This document shows positions 25,008 through 33,318 of a stretch of DNA of 64,000 bases, piece after piece; positions within the stretch are counted from its first letter, which is position 1; each line of letters opens with the position of its first letter. Where the stretch lies: positions 1 to 64,000 of the forward strand of contig NZ_JBLTXA010000008.1 in assembly GCF_048066175.1 (NCBI RefSeq), written 5' to 3'. A program made the translations under genes and the position numbers. The notes beneath the pieces were generated by a model. It did no database searches, was not told the origin of the DNA, and was given only the letters and a program-made list of their open reading frames with translations. The DNA comes from Niveispirillum fermenti (lineage in GTDB: Bacteria; Pseudomonadota; Alphaproteobacteria; Azospirillales; Azospirillaceae).

Positions 25008-26425
25008 GCATGCCGTCCAGCGACACCACCGATGAGCGCCGGCCGGTCGAAACCGGGGAGACCGGCGGCCCCCTGGTGGGACAGGTCCAGGAATCGGTCG
25101 ACCCGTTCGATTACGCGGAAACCATCGTCCGTGACCTGGCGCTGCATGTGGGCTCGCGGCTGCGCGATTTCCGGTCCGACCTGGCGGCGATGCATTCCGC
25201 CGTCGTCCAGTTGCCGGAAACCATGAAGATCAACGCCCTGGGCCAGAGCATCCAGGAATTGCGGGAACGGCTGGCCCACCTGACGGGTGTGGTCAGTCAG
25301 CAGGTCTCCCGCTATCCGGAGGAACTGGACCGCGTCTCCAAGACCACGGGCGACCTGTTGAACCGGGTGGCCGGGCTGGAAAGCTGGATCGCCGCGGCGC
25401 GTCAGTCCATGGCGCAGGGGGAGGGGCCCAGCCTGCCCATGCCCACGGGCGGCTTCGTGGGGCAGGACCAGCTCAACGTCATCATCAGCCAGGTGCATGA
25501 AAGCATCATGCGGGTGGTGGGTGCCGTGCGCGACCTGCAACTGGATGTGCGTGACATCCGCACCGACCTGCGCGATGGACCGGCACCGGCACCGGCACCG
25601 GCACCGGCACCGGCACCGGCGGTCACCGATGGGGAGGCACCTGCCGGCCCCATCCCGGCATCCGTGGATCTGTCCCCGGCCCTGGCGGCGCTGGAACGCC
25701 GTCTGGCGGCCCTGGAAGACCGGCCGGCCGCGGGTCCGGCCATCACCGATCCGGCCCCTTCCATTGCCGATCTGTCGCGGCGCATCGCCGCCCTGGAACA
25801 GCGGCCGGTCCCGGCGCCGTCACCGGCCGCCGTCACGCCGGCCGCTGCCGGCTCGGCGGATGTGGCGGCCCTGGTCTTCGGGTCGTGGAACCGTCTGGCC
25901 CAGCCGGCCGGCGATGTGGCCCTGGCCCAGACCGTGGAAGCCGTGCTGTCCACCCTGTCCCGCCGGTTCGGCCAGACGGTGCGCACGCCGGCCGTGGCCA
26001 AGGGGTCGGGCATCATCGCCGTGGCCAGCGACCAGCGGGGCGCCACGCCCGTCGTCGCCCTGGTCGCGACGGAGGATTTGTGCGGCCGTCGCTGGGGCCT
26101 GGGCGCCGCCGGCGCGGAAATGCGGGCGGACGCGACGGATGACAAGCCGGCCGCCATCCGCACCCCCTGCTGGCGGGCCCTGCTGTCCGCCGCGGCGCTG
26201 GTCGAACAGCAGGCGGCCGGGACGCGCGTCCTGCCCGTGCTGGTCTATGGCCATGGCAGCATCGATGTCCTGCCGTCGCGCGACGACATGGCCTCCTTCG
26301 GTCAGCGCCTGGGTGTTTCGGCCGCCGCCGACCGGTTGCTGGTCGTGGGCGCGTCGGACCAGTCCCATGCCGGTCTGGCGCAGCCGCGCGACCTGCTGTC
26401 GGCCCTGACCGATCTGGGCCTTTGA
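25004..26425 (+). CDS. Unknown coiled-coil protein with a variable Ala-Pro linker
   Basis: The 473-aa product begins with a helical region (about 30-185) rich in heptad-like spacing (L-G-Q-S-I-Q-E-L-R-E-R-L). An Ala-Pro linker coded by a hexanucleotide tandem repeat (25578-25620) follows, then two copies of a short motif L-E-R-R-L-A-A-L-E / I-A-A-L-E-Q-R-P. The C-terminal globular domain (about 285-473) contains I-I-A-V-A-S-D-Q-R-G and V-L-P-V-L-V-Y-G-H-G. It overlaps the previous unknown gene by 4 bases. I do not recognise the family. Confidence 0.6.
   Translation: MSMPSSDTTDERRPVETGETGGPLVGQVQESVDPFDYAETIVRDLALHVGSRLRDFRSDLAAMHSAVVQLPETMKINALGQSIQELRERLAHLTGVVSQQVSRYPEELDRVSKTTGDLLNRVAGLESWIAAARQSMAQGEGPSLPMPTGGFVGQDQLNVIISQVHESIMRVVGAVRDLQLDVRDIRTDLRDGPAPAPAPAPAPAPAVTDGEAPAGPIPASVDLSPALAALERRLAALEDRPAAGPAITDPAPSIADLSRRIAALEQRPVPAPSPAAVTPAAAGSADVAALVFGSWNRLAQPAGDVALAQTVEAVLSTLSRRFGQTVRTPAVAKGSGIIAVASDQRGATPVVALVATEDLCGRRWGLGAAGAEMRADATDDKPAAIRTPCWRALLSAAALVEQQAAGTRVLPVLVYGHGSIDVLPSRDDMASFGQRLGVSAAADRLLVVGASDQSHAGLAQPRDLLSALTDLGL
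25578..25620 (+). repeat. Hexanucleotide tandem repeat inside a coding region
   Basis: The unit ACCGGC is repeated about seven times without interruption and encodes alternating Ala and Pro. Such tracts change length by slippage in steps of six bases, which would keep the frame. Confidence 0.85.
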
Positions 26426-26431
26426 CCGGCC

Positions 26432-27043
26432 GTGACGCGCCTTCTGGTCACCGGCTTCGCGCCTTTCCTGGACCATGCGGCCAATCCCACGGCCTGGCTG
26501 GCGGAACGGCTTGACGGTGCGCGCATCGGCGGGGCGGATGTCACGGGCATCACCCTGCCCGTGACATTCGACGGGGCCGTGCCGGCCCTGCTGGACGCCG
26601 TGGCGGCAACGGCGCCGGATGCCGTCGTGATGTTCGGCCTGGCTTACGACACGGATGCCATCCGGCCCGAACGGCTGGCCCTGAACCTGGATGACAGCAC
26701 GGCGCCCGACAATGACGGACAGGTGCGCCGCAATCGTCCCATCGATCCGGCGGGTCCCATGGGCTATTGGTCGTCGCTGCCACTGGACGCGATCATCGAT
26801 GATCTGGGGGCCGCCGGCATTGCGGTCAGGACCAGCCGCGATGCCGGCGGCTATATCTGCAACCATCTTTTCTTCGGCATCCGCCATGCCCGGCCCCATC
26901 TGCCGGCCGGGTTCATCCATGTCCCGCCCTTCCCGGATCAGGTGCGCGAGGCCGACAGGGGGCACCGCACGGGCATGACGCCGGAAAGGCTGGAGGGGGC
27001 GGCGCGCCTTATCCTGGCGCGCGTTGCGGCCCAGCCGGCATAG
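26432..27043 (+). CDS. pcp: Pyroglutamyl-peptidase I
   Basis: The 203-aa cytoplasmic cysteine peptidase removes N-terminal pyroglutamate from peptides. The catalytic triad is visible at family-like spacing: E80 (I-R-P-E-R-L-A-L-N), C143 (A-G-G-Y-I-C-N-H-L) and H163 (F-I-H-V-P-P-F-P). The N-terminus L-L-V-T-G-F-A-P-F is typical. The start is GTG 26432, only 6 bases after the unknown pair, so it may share their transcript. Confidence 0.9.
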   Translation: MTRLLVTGFAPFLDHAANPTAWLAERLDGARIGGADVTGITLPVTFDGAVPALLDAVAATAPDAVVMFGLAYDTDAIRPERLALNLDDSTAPDNDGQVRRNRPIDPAGPMGYWSSLPLDAIIDDLGAAGIAVRTSRDAGGYICNHLFFGIRHARPHLPAGFIHVPPFPDQVREADRGHRTGMTPERLEGAARLILARVAAQPA

Positions 27044-27145
27044 CGGATGGGCATGCGGGTGGGCGGCATGAGCGTTTGCCGCTTGGGTTCCGGCCCCTTT
27101 GGGCGTTAAGTTGGAAGACGTCTCGCCACCGGCCCCTTGGGGATC

Positions 27146-28063
27146 ATGCAGATCTACCTTCCGATCGCCGAAATCTCGGTCAACGCCCTGTTGATCCTGA
27201 TGCTGGGTGGCGGTGTCGGGTTCCTGTCCGGGCTGTTCGGTGTGGGCGGCGGCTTTCTGATGACGCCGCTGCTGATCTTCATCGGCGTGCCGCCGGCCGT
27301 GGCCGTGGGGACCCAGGCCAACCAGCTTGTCGGGGCCAGCGTGTCGGGCGTGCTGGCCCATTGGCGGCGCAACAATGTCGATGTGAAGCTGGGCAGCGTC
27401 ATGCTGGCCGGCGGCACGGTGGGCACGGGTCTGGGCGTCTGGCTTTTCGGGCTTTTGCAGAAGCTGGGCCATATCGATCTGGTGATCTCGCTTTCCTATG
27501 TGCTGTTCCTGGGCACGGTCAGCAGCCTGATGCTGGCCGAAAGCGTGCGCGCCATGCTGAAGGGCCGGGGAAAGCCCGTCCGGTCCAAGCTGCATCACCA
27601 TACCTGGCTGCACGGTCTGCCCTTCAAGGTGCGGTTCCCGCGTTCCCGCCTTTACATCTCCGCGCTGCTGCCGGCGCTGATCGGCTTCGTGGGCGGTGTG
27701 CTGGTGGCCATCATGGGGATCGGCGGCGGCTTCCTGCTGGTGCCGGCCATGATCTATGTCCTGGGCATGCCGACGGCGCTGGTGGCCGGCACCTCGCTGT
27801 TCCAGATCATCTTCACCACGGGCCTTGCCGCTTTCCTGCAGGCGGTGGGCAACCAGACGGTCGATATCGTCCTGGCCCTGCTGCTGCTGGTCGGCGGCGT
27901 GGTCGGGGCGCAGTTCGGCACGCGCGCCGGGGCCAGGCTGCGGGGCGAGCAGGCGCGCGCCCTTCTGGCGCTGATGGTGCTGGCCGTGGCCGTGAAGCTG
28001 GCCGTGGACCTGATCGTCCGGCCGGAAGACCTTTATTCCATCACCCTGCCGGTGGCGACATGA
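27146..28063 (+). CDS. Sulfite exporter TauE/SafE family permease
   Basis: The 305-aa membrane protein has two related halves, each with a glycine-rich turn (G-L-F-G-V-G-G-G-F-L and I-M-G-I-G-G-G-F-L), the hallmark of the TauE/SafE family. About eight membrane helices flank a central basic loop (K-L-H-H-H-T-W). The family exports small sulfur or organic anions; the substrate here is unknown. ATG 27146 is preferred over the TTG at 27137. It overlaps the next gene by 4 bases. Confidence 0.88.
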   Translation: MQIYLPIAEISVNALLILMLGGGVGFLSGLFGVGGGFLMTPLLIFIGVPPAVAVGTQANQLVGASVSGVLAHWRRNNVDVKLGSVMLAGGTVGTGLGVWLFGLLQKLGHIDLVISLSYVLFLGTVSSLMLAESVRAMLKGRGKPVRSKLHHHTWLHGLPFKVRFPRSRLYISALLPALIGFVGGVLVAIMGIGGGFLLVPAMIYVLGMPTALVAGTSLFQIIFTTGLAAFLQAVGNQTVDIVLALLLLVGGVVGAQFGTRAGARLRGEQARALLALMVLAVAVKLAVDLIVRPEDLYSITLPVAT

Positions 28064-28821
28064 CGGCGCGGCGCTGGTCGGCCCTGCCCGTCGCCCTGCT
28101 GGCGGGCCTCTGCCTGTGGCTGGCCATCCGGCCGGCCTGGGGGCAGTCGCTGGTGGCCGACCTGTCCAGCCACCTGATCGCCATCACCACGGGTTTCACG
28201 GGCACCGATGTCGTGCTGTTCGGCGCCGTCGACGGGGATGGCGACGTGGCGGTCGTGGTGCAGGGGCCGGAGGGGGAGGTGACGGTCCGGCGCAAGGACC
28301 GGGTGGCCGGCATCTGGGTGAATACCGAGGATGTCGTGTTCCTGCGCGTGCCGGCCTATTACATGGTCGCCGTCACCTCGCCGCTTGACGGGGTGGTGCC
28401 GCCGCCCGTGCTGCTGCGGCACGAGATCGGGCTGGATTATGTCCGCCTGCTGCCCGAACGGGCCAAGCTGCCGCCGGAGATGCTGGCGGAGTTCCGTGCC
28501 GCCCTGATCCGCAACAAGCAGCGGGCCGGGCTTTACGCGACGGAGACGGGTACCGTCTCCTTTCTGGGTCAGCGCCTGTTCCGCACCCGCATCCATTTCC
28601 CGGCCAATGTGGCCACGGGGACCTATACGGCGTCGGTCTTCCTGATCCGCAATGGCGACGTGGTCAGTGCGCAGACCACGCCGCTGCTGGTATCCAAGAT
28701 CGGCTTTTCCGCCAATGTCTATGAATTCGCCCAGCGGCAATCGGTCTTTTATGCCGTGCTGGGCGTGATGCTGGCCGTGACGGCCGGCTGGCTGGCCGGC
28801 ATCGTGTTCCGCAAACCCTGA
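28060..28821 (+). CDS. TIGR02186-family alphaproteobacterial transmembrane protein
   Basis: The 253-aa protein has a signal peptide (cleavage near A-W-G-Q-S), a periplasmic beta-rich domain with F-T-G-T-D-V-V-L-F-G and G-I-W-V-N-T, and one C-terminal membrane helix (about 227-248). This layout matches the TIGR02186/PF09608 family, which in alphaproteobacteria commonly sits next to a TauE/SafE permease as it does here. ATGA overlap implies coupled translation. The biochemical role is unknown; it may assist the permease. Confidence 0.85.
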   Translation: MTARRWSALPVALLAGLCLWLAIRPAWGQSLVADLSSHLIAITTGFTGTDVVLFGAVDGDGDVAVVVQGPEGEVTVRRKDRVAGIWVNTEDVVFLRVPAYYMVAVTSPLDGVVPPPVLLRHEIGLDYVRLLPERAKLPPEMLAEFRAALIRNKQRAGLYATETGTVSFLGQRLFRTRIHFPANVATGTYTASVFLIRNGDVVSAQTTPLLVSKIGFSANVYEFAQRQSVFYAVLGVMLAVTAGWLAGIVFRKP

Positions 28822-28875
28822 CGCATTCCCTTTATGCCTGAGACCCGACAGAATCTGTTCCCCCTGGAGGACCCG

Positions 28876-29352
28876 ATGAGCCAGAGCGAAAAGGCCCGCA
28901 TCTTCCTGGTCGTCGTGGACGAGACCGAGGAAATGACCGTGGCCCTGCATTACGCGGCCCGGCGCGCCCGCAATTCCGGCGGCCACGTCGCCCTGTTGAA
29001 CGTGATCCCGCCGGGGGAATTGCAGCAATGGGGTGCCATCGAGGAATTGATGAAGCAGGAGCAGCGGGAGGAGGCGGAGCAATTGATGCAGCGCCTGGCC
29101 AAGGATGTCGTGGATATCGCCGGCTCCGTCCCCTCCCTTTATATCCGCGACGGGCAGACCAGCGAGGAACTGATCAAGCTGATCCAGGAGGAGCCCAGCA
29201 TCTCCATCCTGGTGCTGGCCGCGGGCACGGGACGCGGCGGGCCGGGGCCGCTGATCAGCCACGTGGTGGGCCAGATGTCGGGCAACCTGCGCATCCCCGT
29301 CACCGTGGTGCCGGGCTATCTCTCCGACGAGCAGTTGGACGCGATCACCTGA
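28876..29352 (+). CDS. Universal stress protein (UspA family)
   Basis: The 158-aa protein has the Usp alpha/beta nucleotide-binding fold: I-F-L-V-V-V-D near the start, A-L-L-N-V-I-P-P, then the late I-L-V-L-A-A-G-T-G-R-G-G-P-G-P-L and I-P-V-T-V-V-P-G. ATG 28876 has CTGGAGG upstream and is preferred to 28834. It ends 8 bases inside the converging DUF2244 gene. Confidence 0.88.
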   Translation: MSQSEKARIFLVVVDETEEMTVALHYAARRARNSGGHVALLNVIPPGELQQWGAIEELMKQEQREEAEQLMQRLAKDVVDIAGSVPSLYIRDGQTSEELIKLIQEEPSISILVLAAGTGRGGPGPLISHVVGQMSGNLRIPVTVVPGYLSDEQLDAIT

Positions 29353-29893
29353 CGGGCAGGTCACCCGGCCGCCGCCCCCGCCAATCATCCAGGGCAGCAC
29401 GCAGGGCGCGGGCGAAATCCTGCCGTTCATCCAGGCAGAGATAGCTGCCCACGACGAGATGCCGCCCGTGGGAGGACAGGGTGATCTGGCTGCCGGGGCG
29501 GATGGGGTCGTCCAGATGCACGCGCAGCCAGGTGGGCTGGAAGGTCCAGCGTTGCCGCCGGGCGGCCGGGTCCACCCGTTCCACGGTCAGCGCCCTGTCA
29601 GTCAGTTCCACCGTCTCCTGCGCGTGCCCGCTGCGGTAGCTGGCCTTGAACGCCCAGTAGAGCAGCGCCACGTCGACCCCCATGAAGCCCACCACGGGCC
29701 AGGCGCCGTTCAGGAAGAAGATCAGGCCGGTGCCCAGGCTCAGGCCGCCCACGCACCACATCAGCCGCCGGAACCCGGCCGGGCTCAGGCTGCGATGCGG
29801 GTGGATCACGGCGCGGAACAGGATCACCGCCGGGATTTCCGGCGCTGATGCTGTGGCCGGCGGATCCGGCGATGATACGGCCAAATCATTCAT
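29345..29893 (-). CDS. DUF2244 integral membrane protein
   Basis: The 182-aa protein has two closely spaced membrane helices (about 45-60 and 66-84) around F-L-N-G-A-W-P-V, after the motif H-P-H-R-S-L. A cytoplasmic domain with W-L-R-V-H-L-D follows. This matches DUF2244 proteins of alphaproteobacteria. Function is unknown. Its 3' end overlaps the converging stress-protein gene by 8 bases. Confidence 0.82.
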   Translation of the reverse strand: MNDLAVSSPDPPATASAPEIPAVILFRAVIHPHRSLSPAGFRRLMWCVGGLSLGTGLIFFLNGAWPVVGFMGVDVALLYWAFKASYRSGHAQETVELTDRALTVERVDPAARRQRWTFQPTWLRVHLDDPIRPGSQITLSSHGRHLVVGSYLCLDERQDFARALRAALDDWRGRRPGDLPVR

Positions 29894-30045
29894 GCCTGCT
29901 ACGATATGGTCGACGCCTGTGTCGCGGCAAGGGCGTGTGCGCGCCCGGAAGGCGGAGCCGGACAGGAGAAACAGGACAGGCGGAGCCGGACGGGGCAGGG
30001 TGGCCGGGAAGGGGCGCCCGATTGCGGTGGCCGCTGCGGCCCGCT

Positions 30046-30717
30046 ATGCTGGGGCGCCCCCACCTTGTCCAGGTTTTCCCCTTGAAGCGCGCCGCCATCG
30101 ACGAATTCTTCCGCCGCCTGTCCGAACGCGACCCGGAACCGAAGACGGAGCTTGAATATTCCAATCCCTATACGCTGCTGGTCGCCGTGGTCCTGTCGGC
30201 CCAGGCCACCGATGTGGGCGTGAACAAGGCCACCCGTGCCCTGTTTGAAAAGGCGGACAACCCGACGGCCATGGTGGCGCTGGGCGAAGCCGTGGTGCGC
30301 GACCACATCAAGACCATCGGCCTTTACAAGACCAAGGCCGCCAATGTCATCCGGCTGTCGGAGATTCTGCTGGACAGGCACGCCGGTGCCGTTCCGCGTC
30401 AGCGCGAAGCGCTGGAGGAACTGCCGGGCGTCGGGCGCAAGACGGCCAATGTCGTGCTGAACGTGGCCTTTGGGGAACCGACCATCGCCGTCGATACCCA
30501 TATCTTCCGCGTCTCCAACCGGACGGGCCTGGCGCCGGGCAAGGATGTGGAGGCCGTGGAACAGGGGCTGCTGAAGCGGGTGCCGCGCGCCTGGCGGCTG
30601 CATGCGCATCATTGGCTGATCCTGCACGGCCGCTATGTCTGCAAGGCGCGCAAGCCCGATTGCCCGGCCTGCATCGTCCGCGACCTTTGCGATTTCACGG
30701 GCAAGGTGCTGGAATAG
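30046..30717 (+). CDS. nth: Endonuclease III
   Basis: The base-excision repair glycosylase/AP lyase removes oxidised pyrimidines. The helix-hairpin-helix L-P-G-V-G-R-K-T-A-N carries catalytic K132, and V-D-T-H-I-F carries D150; the 18-residue gap equals E. coli K120/D138. The C-terminal C-x6-C-x2-C-x5-C cluster binds [4Fe-4S]. ATG 30046 is used, but a TTG at 30082 giving M-K-R-A-A-I-D-E-F-F fits homologues better. It diverges from the DUF2244 gene. Confidence 0.94.
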   Translation: MLGRPHLVQVFPLKRAAIDEFFRRLSERDPEPKTELEYSNPYTLLVAVVLSAQATDVGVNKATRALFEKADNPTAMVALGEAVVRDHIKTIGLYKTKAANVIRLSEILLDRHAGAVPRQREALEELPGVGRKTANVVLNVAFGEPTIAVDTHIFRVSNRTGLAPGKDVEAVEQGLLKRVPRAWRLHAHHWLILHGRYVCKARKPDCPACIVRDLCDFTGKVLE

Positions 30718-30724
30718 GCGGCCG

Positions 30725-30766
30725 GCCCCCCAGGATGGCCCCCCAGGATGGCCCCCAGGATGATAT
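30725..30766 (+). repeat. Short tandem repeat between nth and hemW
   Basis: A 14-base unit resembling CCCCCCAGGATGGC is repeated about three times immediately upstream of hemW. The last unit merges into the hemW leader. Confidence 0.6.
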
Positions 30767-30769
30767 GAA

Positions 30770-31948
30770 ATGACGACCCCGCCCGATCCGGGTTTCGCGC
30801 TTTATGTGCATTGGCCGTTCTGCGCGTCCAAATGCCCCTATTGCGACTTCAATTCCCATGTGCGGGAAAAGGTGGACCAGCCGCGCTGGGCGGAAGCCCT
30901 GCTGCGCGAACTGGACCATTTCGCCGATCTGACGCCCGGCCGCACCCTGACATCGGTATTTTTCGGGGGTGGCACGCCATCCCTGATGCCGCCATCGACG
31001 GTGGAAGCCATCCTGCGCCGGGCGGATGAGCGCTGGGGCCTGCCGGCTGGCACCGAGGTGACGCTGGAAGCCAACCCGACCAGCGTGGAGGCGGACAAGT
31101 TCCGCGCCTTCCGCGCGGCCGGTGTCAACCGTGTCAGCCTGGGCATCCAGGCCCTGAACGATGCCGACCTGAAGGCTTTGGGCCGCCGGCATTCGGCCGG
31201 GGAGGCGCTGGCCGCCATCGGTCTGGCCCGCGCCATCTTTCCCCGCTACAGCTTCGACCTGATCTATGCCCGGCCGGACCAGACCGTGGCAGCCTGGCGC
31301 CAGGAACTGTCCCGTGCGCTGGACCATGCCGTGGGGCACCTGTCGCTCTACCAGCTCACCATCGAGGAGGGCACGCAGTTCCACACCCTGCATGCGCGCG
31401 GCGCCCTGGTCCTGCCGGAGGAGGAGGTGCAGGGCGACCTTTATGCCGCCACGCAGGAGGTGCTGAACGCCGCCGGCCTGCCTGCTTACGAGGTGTCCAA
31501 CCATGCACGGCCGGGCGAGGAGAGCCGCCACAACCTGACCTATTGGCGGTATGGCGATTATGCCGGTATCGGGCCAGGCGCCCATGGGCGGCTGACGCTG
31601 CCCGGCCAGGGCAAGGTTGCCACCCGCACCCACCGCGCGCCGGAAATCTGGCTGGAACGCACGCTGGCGGCGGGCACGGGCGCCAAGCCCCTGGAGCCCG
31701 TGTCCGCCGCCGACCGGCTGACGGAAATGCTGATGATGGGCCTGCGCCTGTCCGAAGGCGTGCCCCTGGCGCGCGTGGCGGCGGAAACCGGCCGGCCGCT
31801 GGCCCAATGGCTGCCGGCCGGCCGGCTGGATGGCCTGATCCGCCATGGTATGCTGGAATGGCGCGGCAATGGCGCCGGCGCCGTGCTTGCCGCCACCACC
31901 GACGGACGGGAACGGCTGAACGGCGTGCTGGCTGCCCTTCTGGCATGA
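30770..31948 (+). CDS. hemW: Radical SAM heme chaperone HemW
   Basis: The 392-aa protein resembles oxygen-independent coproporphyrinogen III oxidase and is assigned to HemW, which binds and transfers heme. C18, C22 and C25 (C-x3-C-x2-C within W-P-F-C-A-S-K-C-P-Y-C) hold the [4Fe-4S] cluster. Later motifs are F-F-G-G-G-T-P-S and R-V-S-L-G-I-Q. The H-Y-I-R-Y-P start typical of HemN is replaced by Y-V-H-W-P-F, supporting HemW. The C-terminus holds a HemN_C-like domain. Confidence 0.92.
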   Translation: MTTPPDPGFALYVHWPFCASKCPYCDFNSHVREKVDQPRWAEALLRELDHFADLTPGRTLTSVFFGGGTPSLMPPSTVEAILRRADERWGLPAGTEVTLEANPTSVEADKFRAFRAAGVNRVSLGIQALNDADLKALGRRHSAGEALAAIGLARAIFPRYSFDLIYARPDQTVAAWRQELSRALDHAVGHLSLYQLTIEEGTQFHTLHARGALVLPEEEVQGDLYAATQEVLNAAGLPAYEVSNHARPGEESRHNLTYWRYGDYAGIGPGAHGRLTLPGQGKVATRTHRAPEIWLERTLAAGTGAKPLEPVSAADRLTEMLMMGLRLSEGVPLARVAAETGRPLAQWLPAGRLDGLIRHGMLEWRGNGAGAVLAATTDGRERLNGVLAALLA

Positions 31949-32008
31949 TCGGGCCACGCTTGGGGCTTTCCCCTGCACGCGATTGCCGCTATATGGGGGG
32001 CGTGGTTG

Positions 32009-32085
32009 GCGTCCGTAGCTCATCAGGATAGAGCGCCGGTTTCCTAAACTGGAGGCAGCAGGTTCGAGTCCTGCCGGGCGCGCCA
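32009..32085 (+). tRNA. tRNA-Arg (anticodon CCT)
   Basis: The 77-base cloverleaf has acceptor GCGTCCG pairing CGGGCGC with one G-U, anticodon stem CCGGT/ACTGG with loop TTCCTAA (anticodon CCT), a T-arm GCAGG/CCTGC and an encoded CCA. It reads AGG codons. Confidence 0.96.
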
Positions 32086-32264
32086 CATTTTCCCCCGCCA
32101 TACCCCCCGTTTGCCCCACCGGTGGACCCCGGTGCGTGGAAAACCGTTTCCTTCAGGAAGGGGTTTGACCTGGATCATGGCCATGCCATGCGGGGTCCCT
32201 ATGCTGCCTTCATCCCGCAACGGGCGGACACAAGCCGCCTTGAGCCAGAGGGGGAAGCGATCCC

Positions 32265-33290
32265 ATGCTGCCGCAGAAGATGAAAGCCGCCATTGTCCAT
32301 GCCTATGGCGCACCCCTGCACCTGGAGGAGGTGGCGGTGCCCCGTCCCGGTCCGGGCCAGATCCTGGTGAAGATCGCGGCGTCGGGCGTCTGCCATACCG
32401 ACCTGCATGCCGCCGACGGCGACTGGCCCGTCAAGCCGCCGCTGCCCTTCATCCCCGGTCACGAGGGGGTGGGCACCGTCGTGGCGGCCGGGGCCGGCGT
32501 GACGCAGGTGCGCGAGGGTGACCGCGTGGGCGTGCCGTGGCTCTATACCGCCTGTGGTCATTGCGAACATTGCACGACCGGTTGGGAAACGCTGTGTACC
32601 GCACAGCAGAACACGGGTTATTCCGTCAATGGCGGCTATGCCGAATATGTGCTGGCCGATCCCGGCTATGTCGGCCATCTGCCCGGCAATGTCGGGTTCG
32701 CGGAGATCGCGCCCATCCTGTGCGCCGGTGTCACCGTCTATAAGGGCTTGAAGGAGACGGATGCCCGCCCTGGCCAGTGGGTGGTGATCAGCGGTATCGG
32801 GGGGCTTGGCCATGTGGCCGTGCAATATGCCAAGGCCATGGGATTGCATGTCGCGGCCGTGGACGTGGCCGACAGCAAGCTCGACCTGGCCCGGCGGCTG
32901 GGCGCCGACCTGACCGTGAACGCCGCGACGGTCGACCCCGTGAAGGAGATTCAGGCCAGTATCGGCGGGGCGCACGGGGTGCTGGTCACCGCCGTCAGCC
33001 GCCCGGCCTTCGCCCAGGCCATCGGCATGACCCGCCGCCGCGGCACGATCAGCCTGGTCGGGCTGCCGCCGGGCGACTTTCCCGTGCCCATCTTCGATGT
33101 GGTGCTGAATCGCATCACGATCCGCGGCTCCATCGTGGGCACCCGCGCCGATCTGGCCGAGGCCCTGATGTTTGCCGGGGAAGGCAAGGTGAAGGCTACG
33201 GTGGCCACCGAAAAGCTGGACGATATCAACAGCGTGCTGACCCGCCTGCGCAACGGGAAGGTGGAAGGCCGCATCGTTGTCACCCCCTGA
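32265..33290 (+). CDS. adhP: Zinc-dependent alcohol dehydrogenase (AdhP-like)
   Basis: The 341-aa MDR-family enzyme oxidises alcohols with NAD. It has the catalytic zinc ligands (G-V-C-H-T-D-L-H and G-H-E-G-V-G), the structural zinc cysteines C-G-H-C-E-H-C plus a later C, and the Rossmann motif G-I-G-G-L-G-H-V. The sequence resembles AdhP and AdhA of proteobacteria. GGGGGAAG precedes the start. It follows the tRNA by 179 bases in which no gene was seen. Confidence 0.9.
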   Translation: MLPQKMKAAIVHAYGAPLHLEEVAVPRPGPGQILVKIAASGVCHTDLHAADGDWPVKPPLPFIPGHEGVGTVVAAGAGVTQVREGDRVGVPWLYTACGHCEHCTTGWETLCTAQQNTGYSVNGGYAEYVLADPGYVGHLPGNVGFAEIAPILCAGVTVYKGLKETDARPGQWVVISGIGGLGHVAVQYAKAMGLHVAAVDVADSKLDLARRLGADLTVNAATVDPVKEIQASIGGAHGVLVTAVSRPAFAQAIGMTRRRGTISLVGLPPGDFPVPIFDVVLNRITIRGSIVGTRADLAEALMFAGEGKVKATVATEKLDDINSVLTRLRNGKVEGRIVVTP

Positions 33291-33318
33291 TGCCGCCATC
33301 CCGCCCCGTTCGCAGGGA

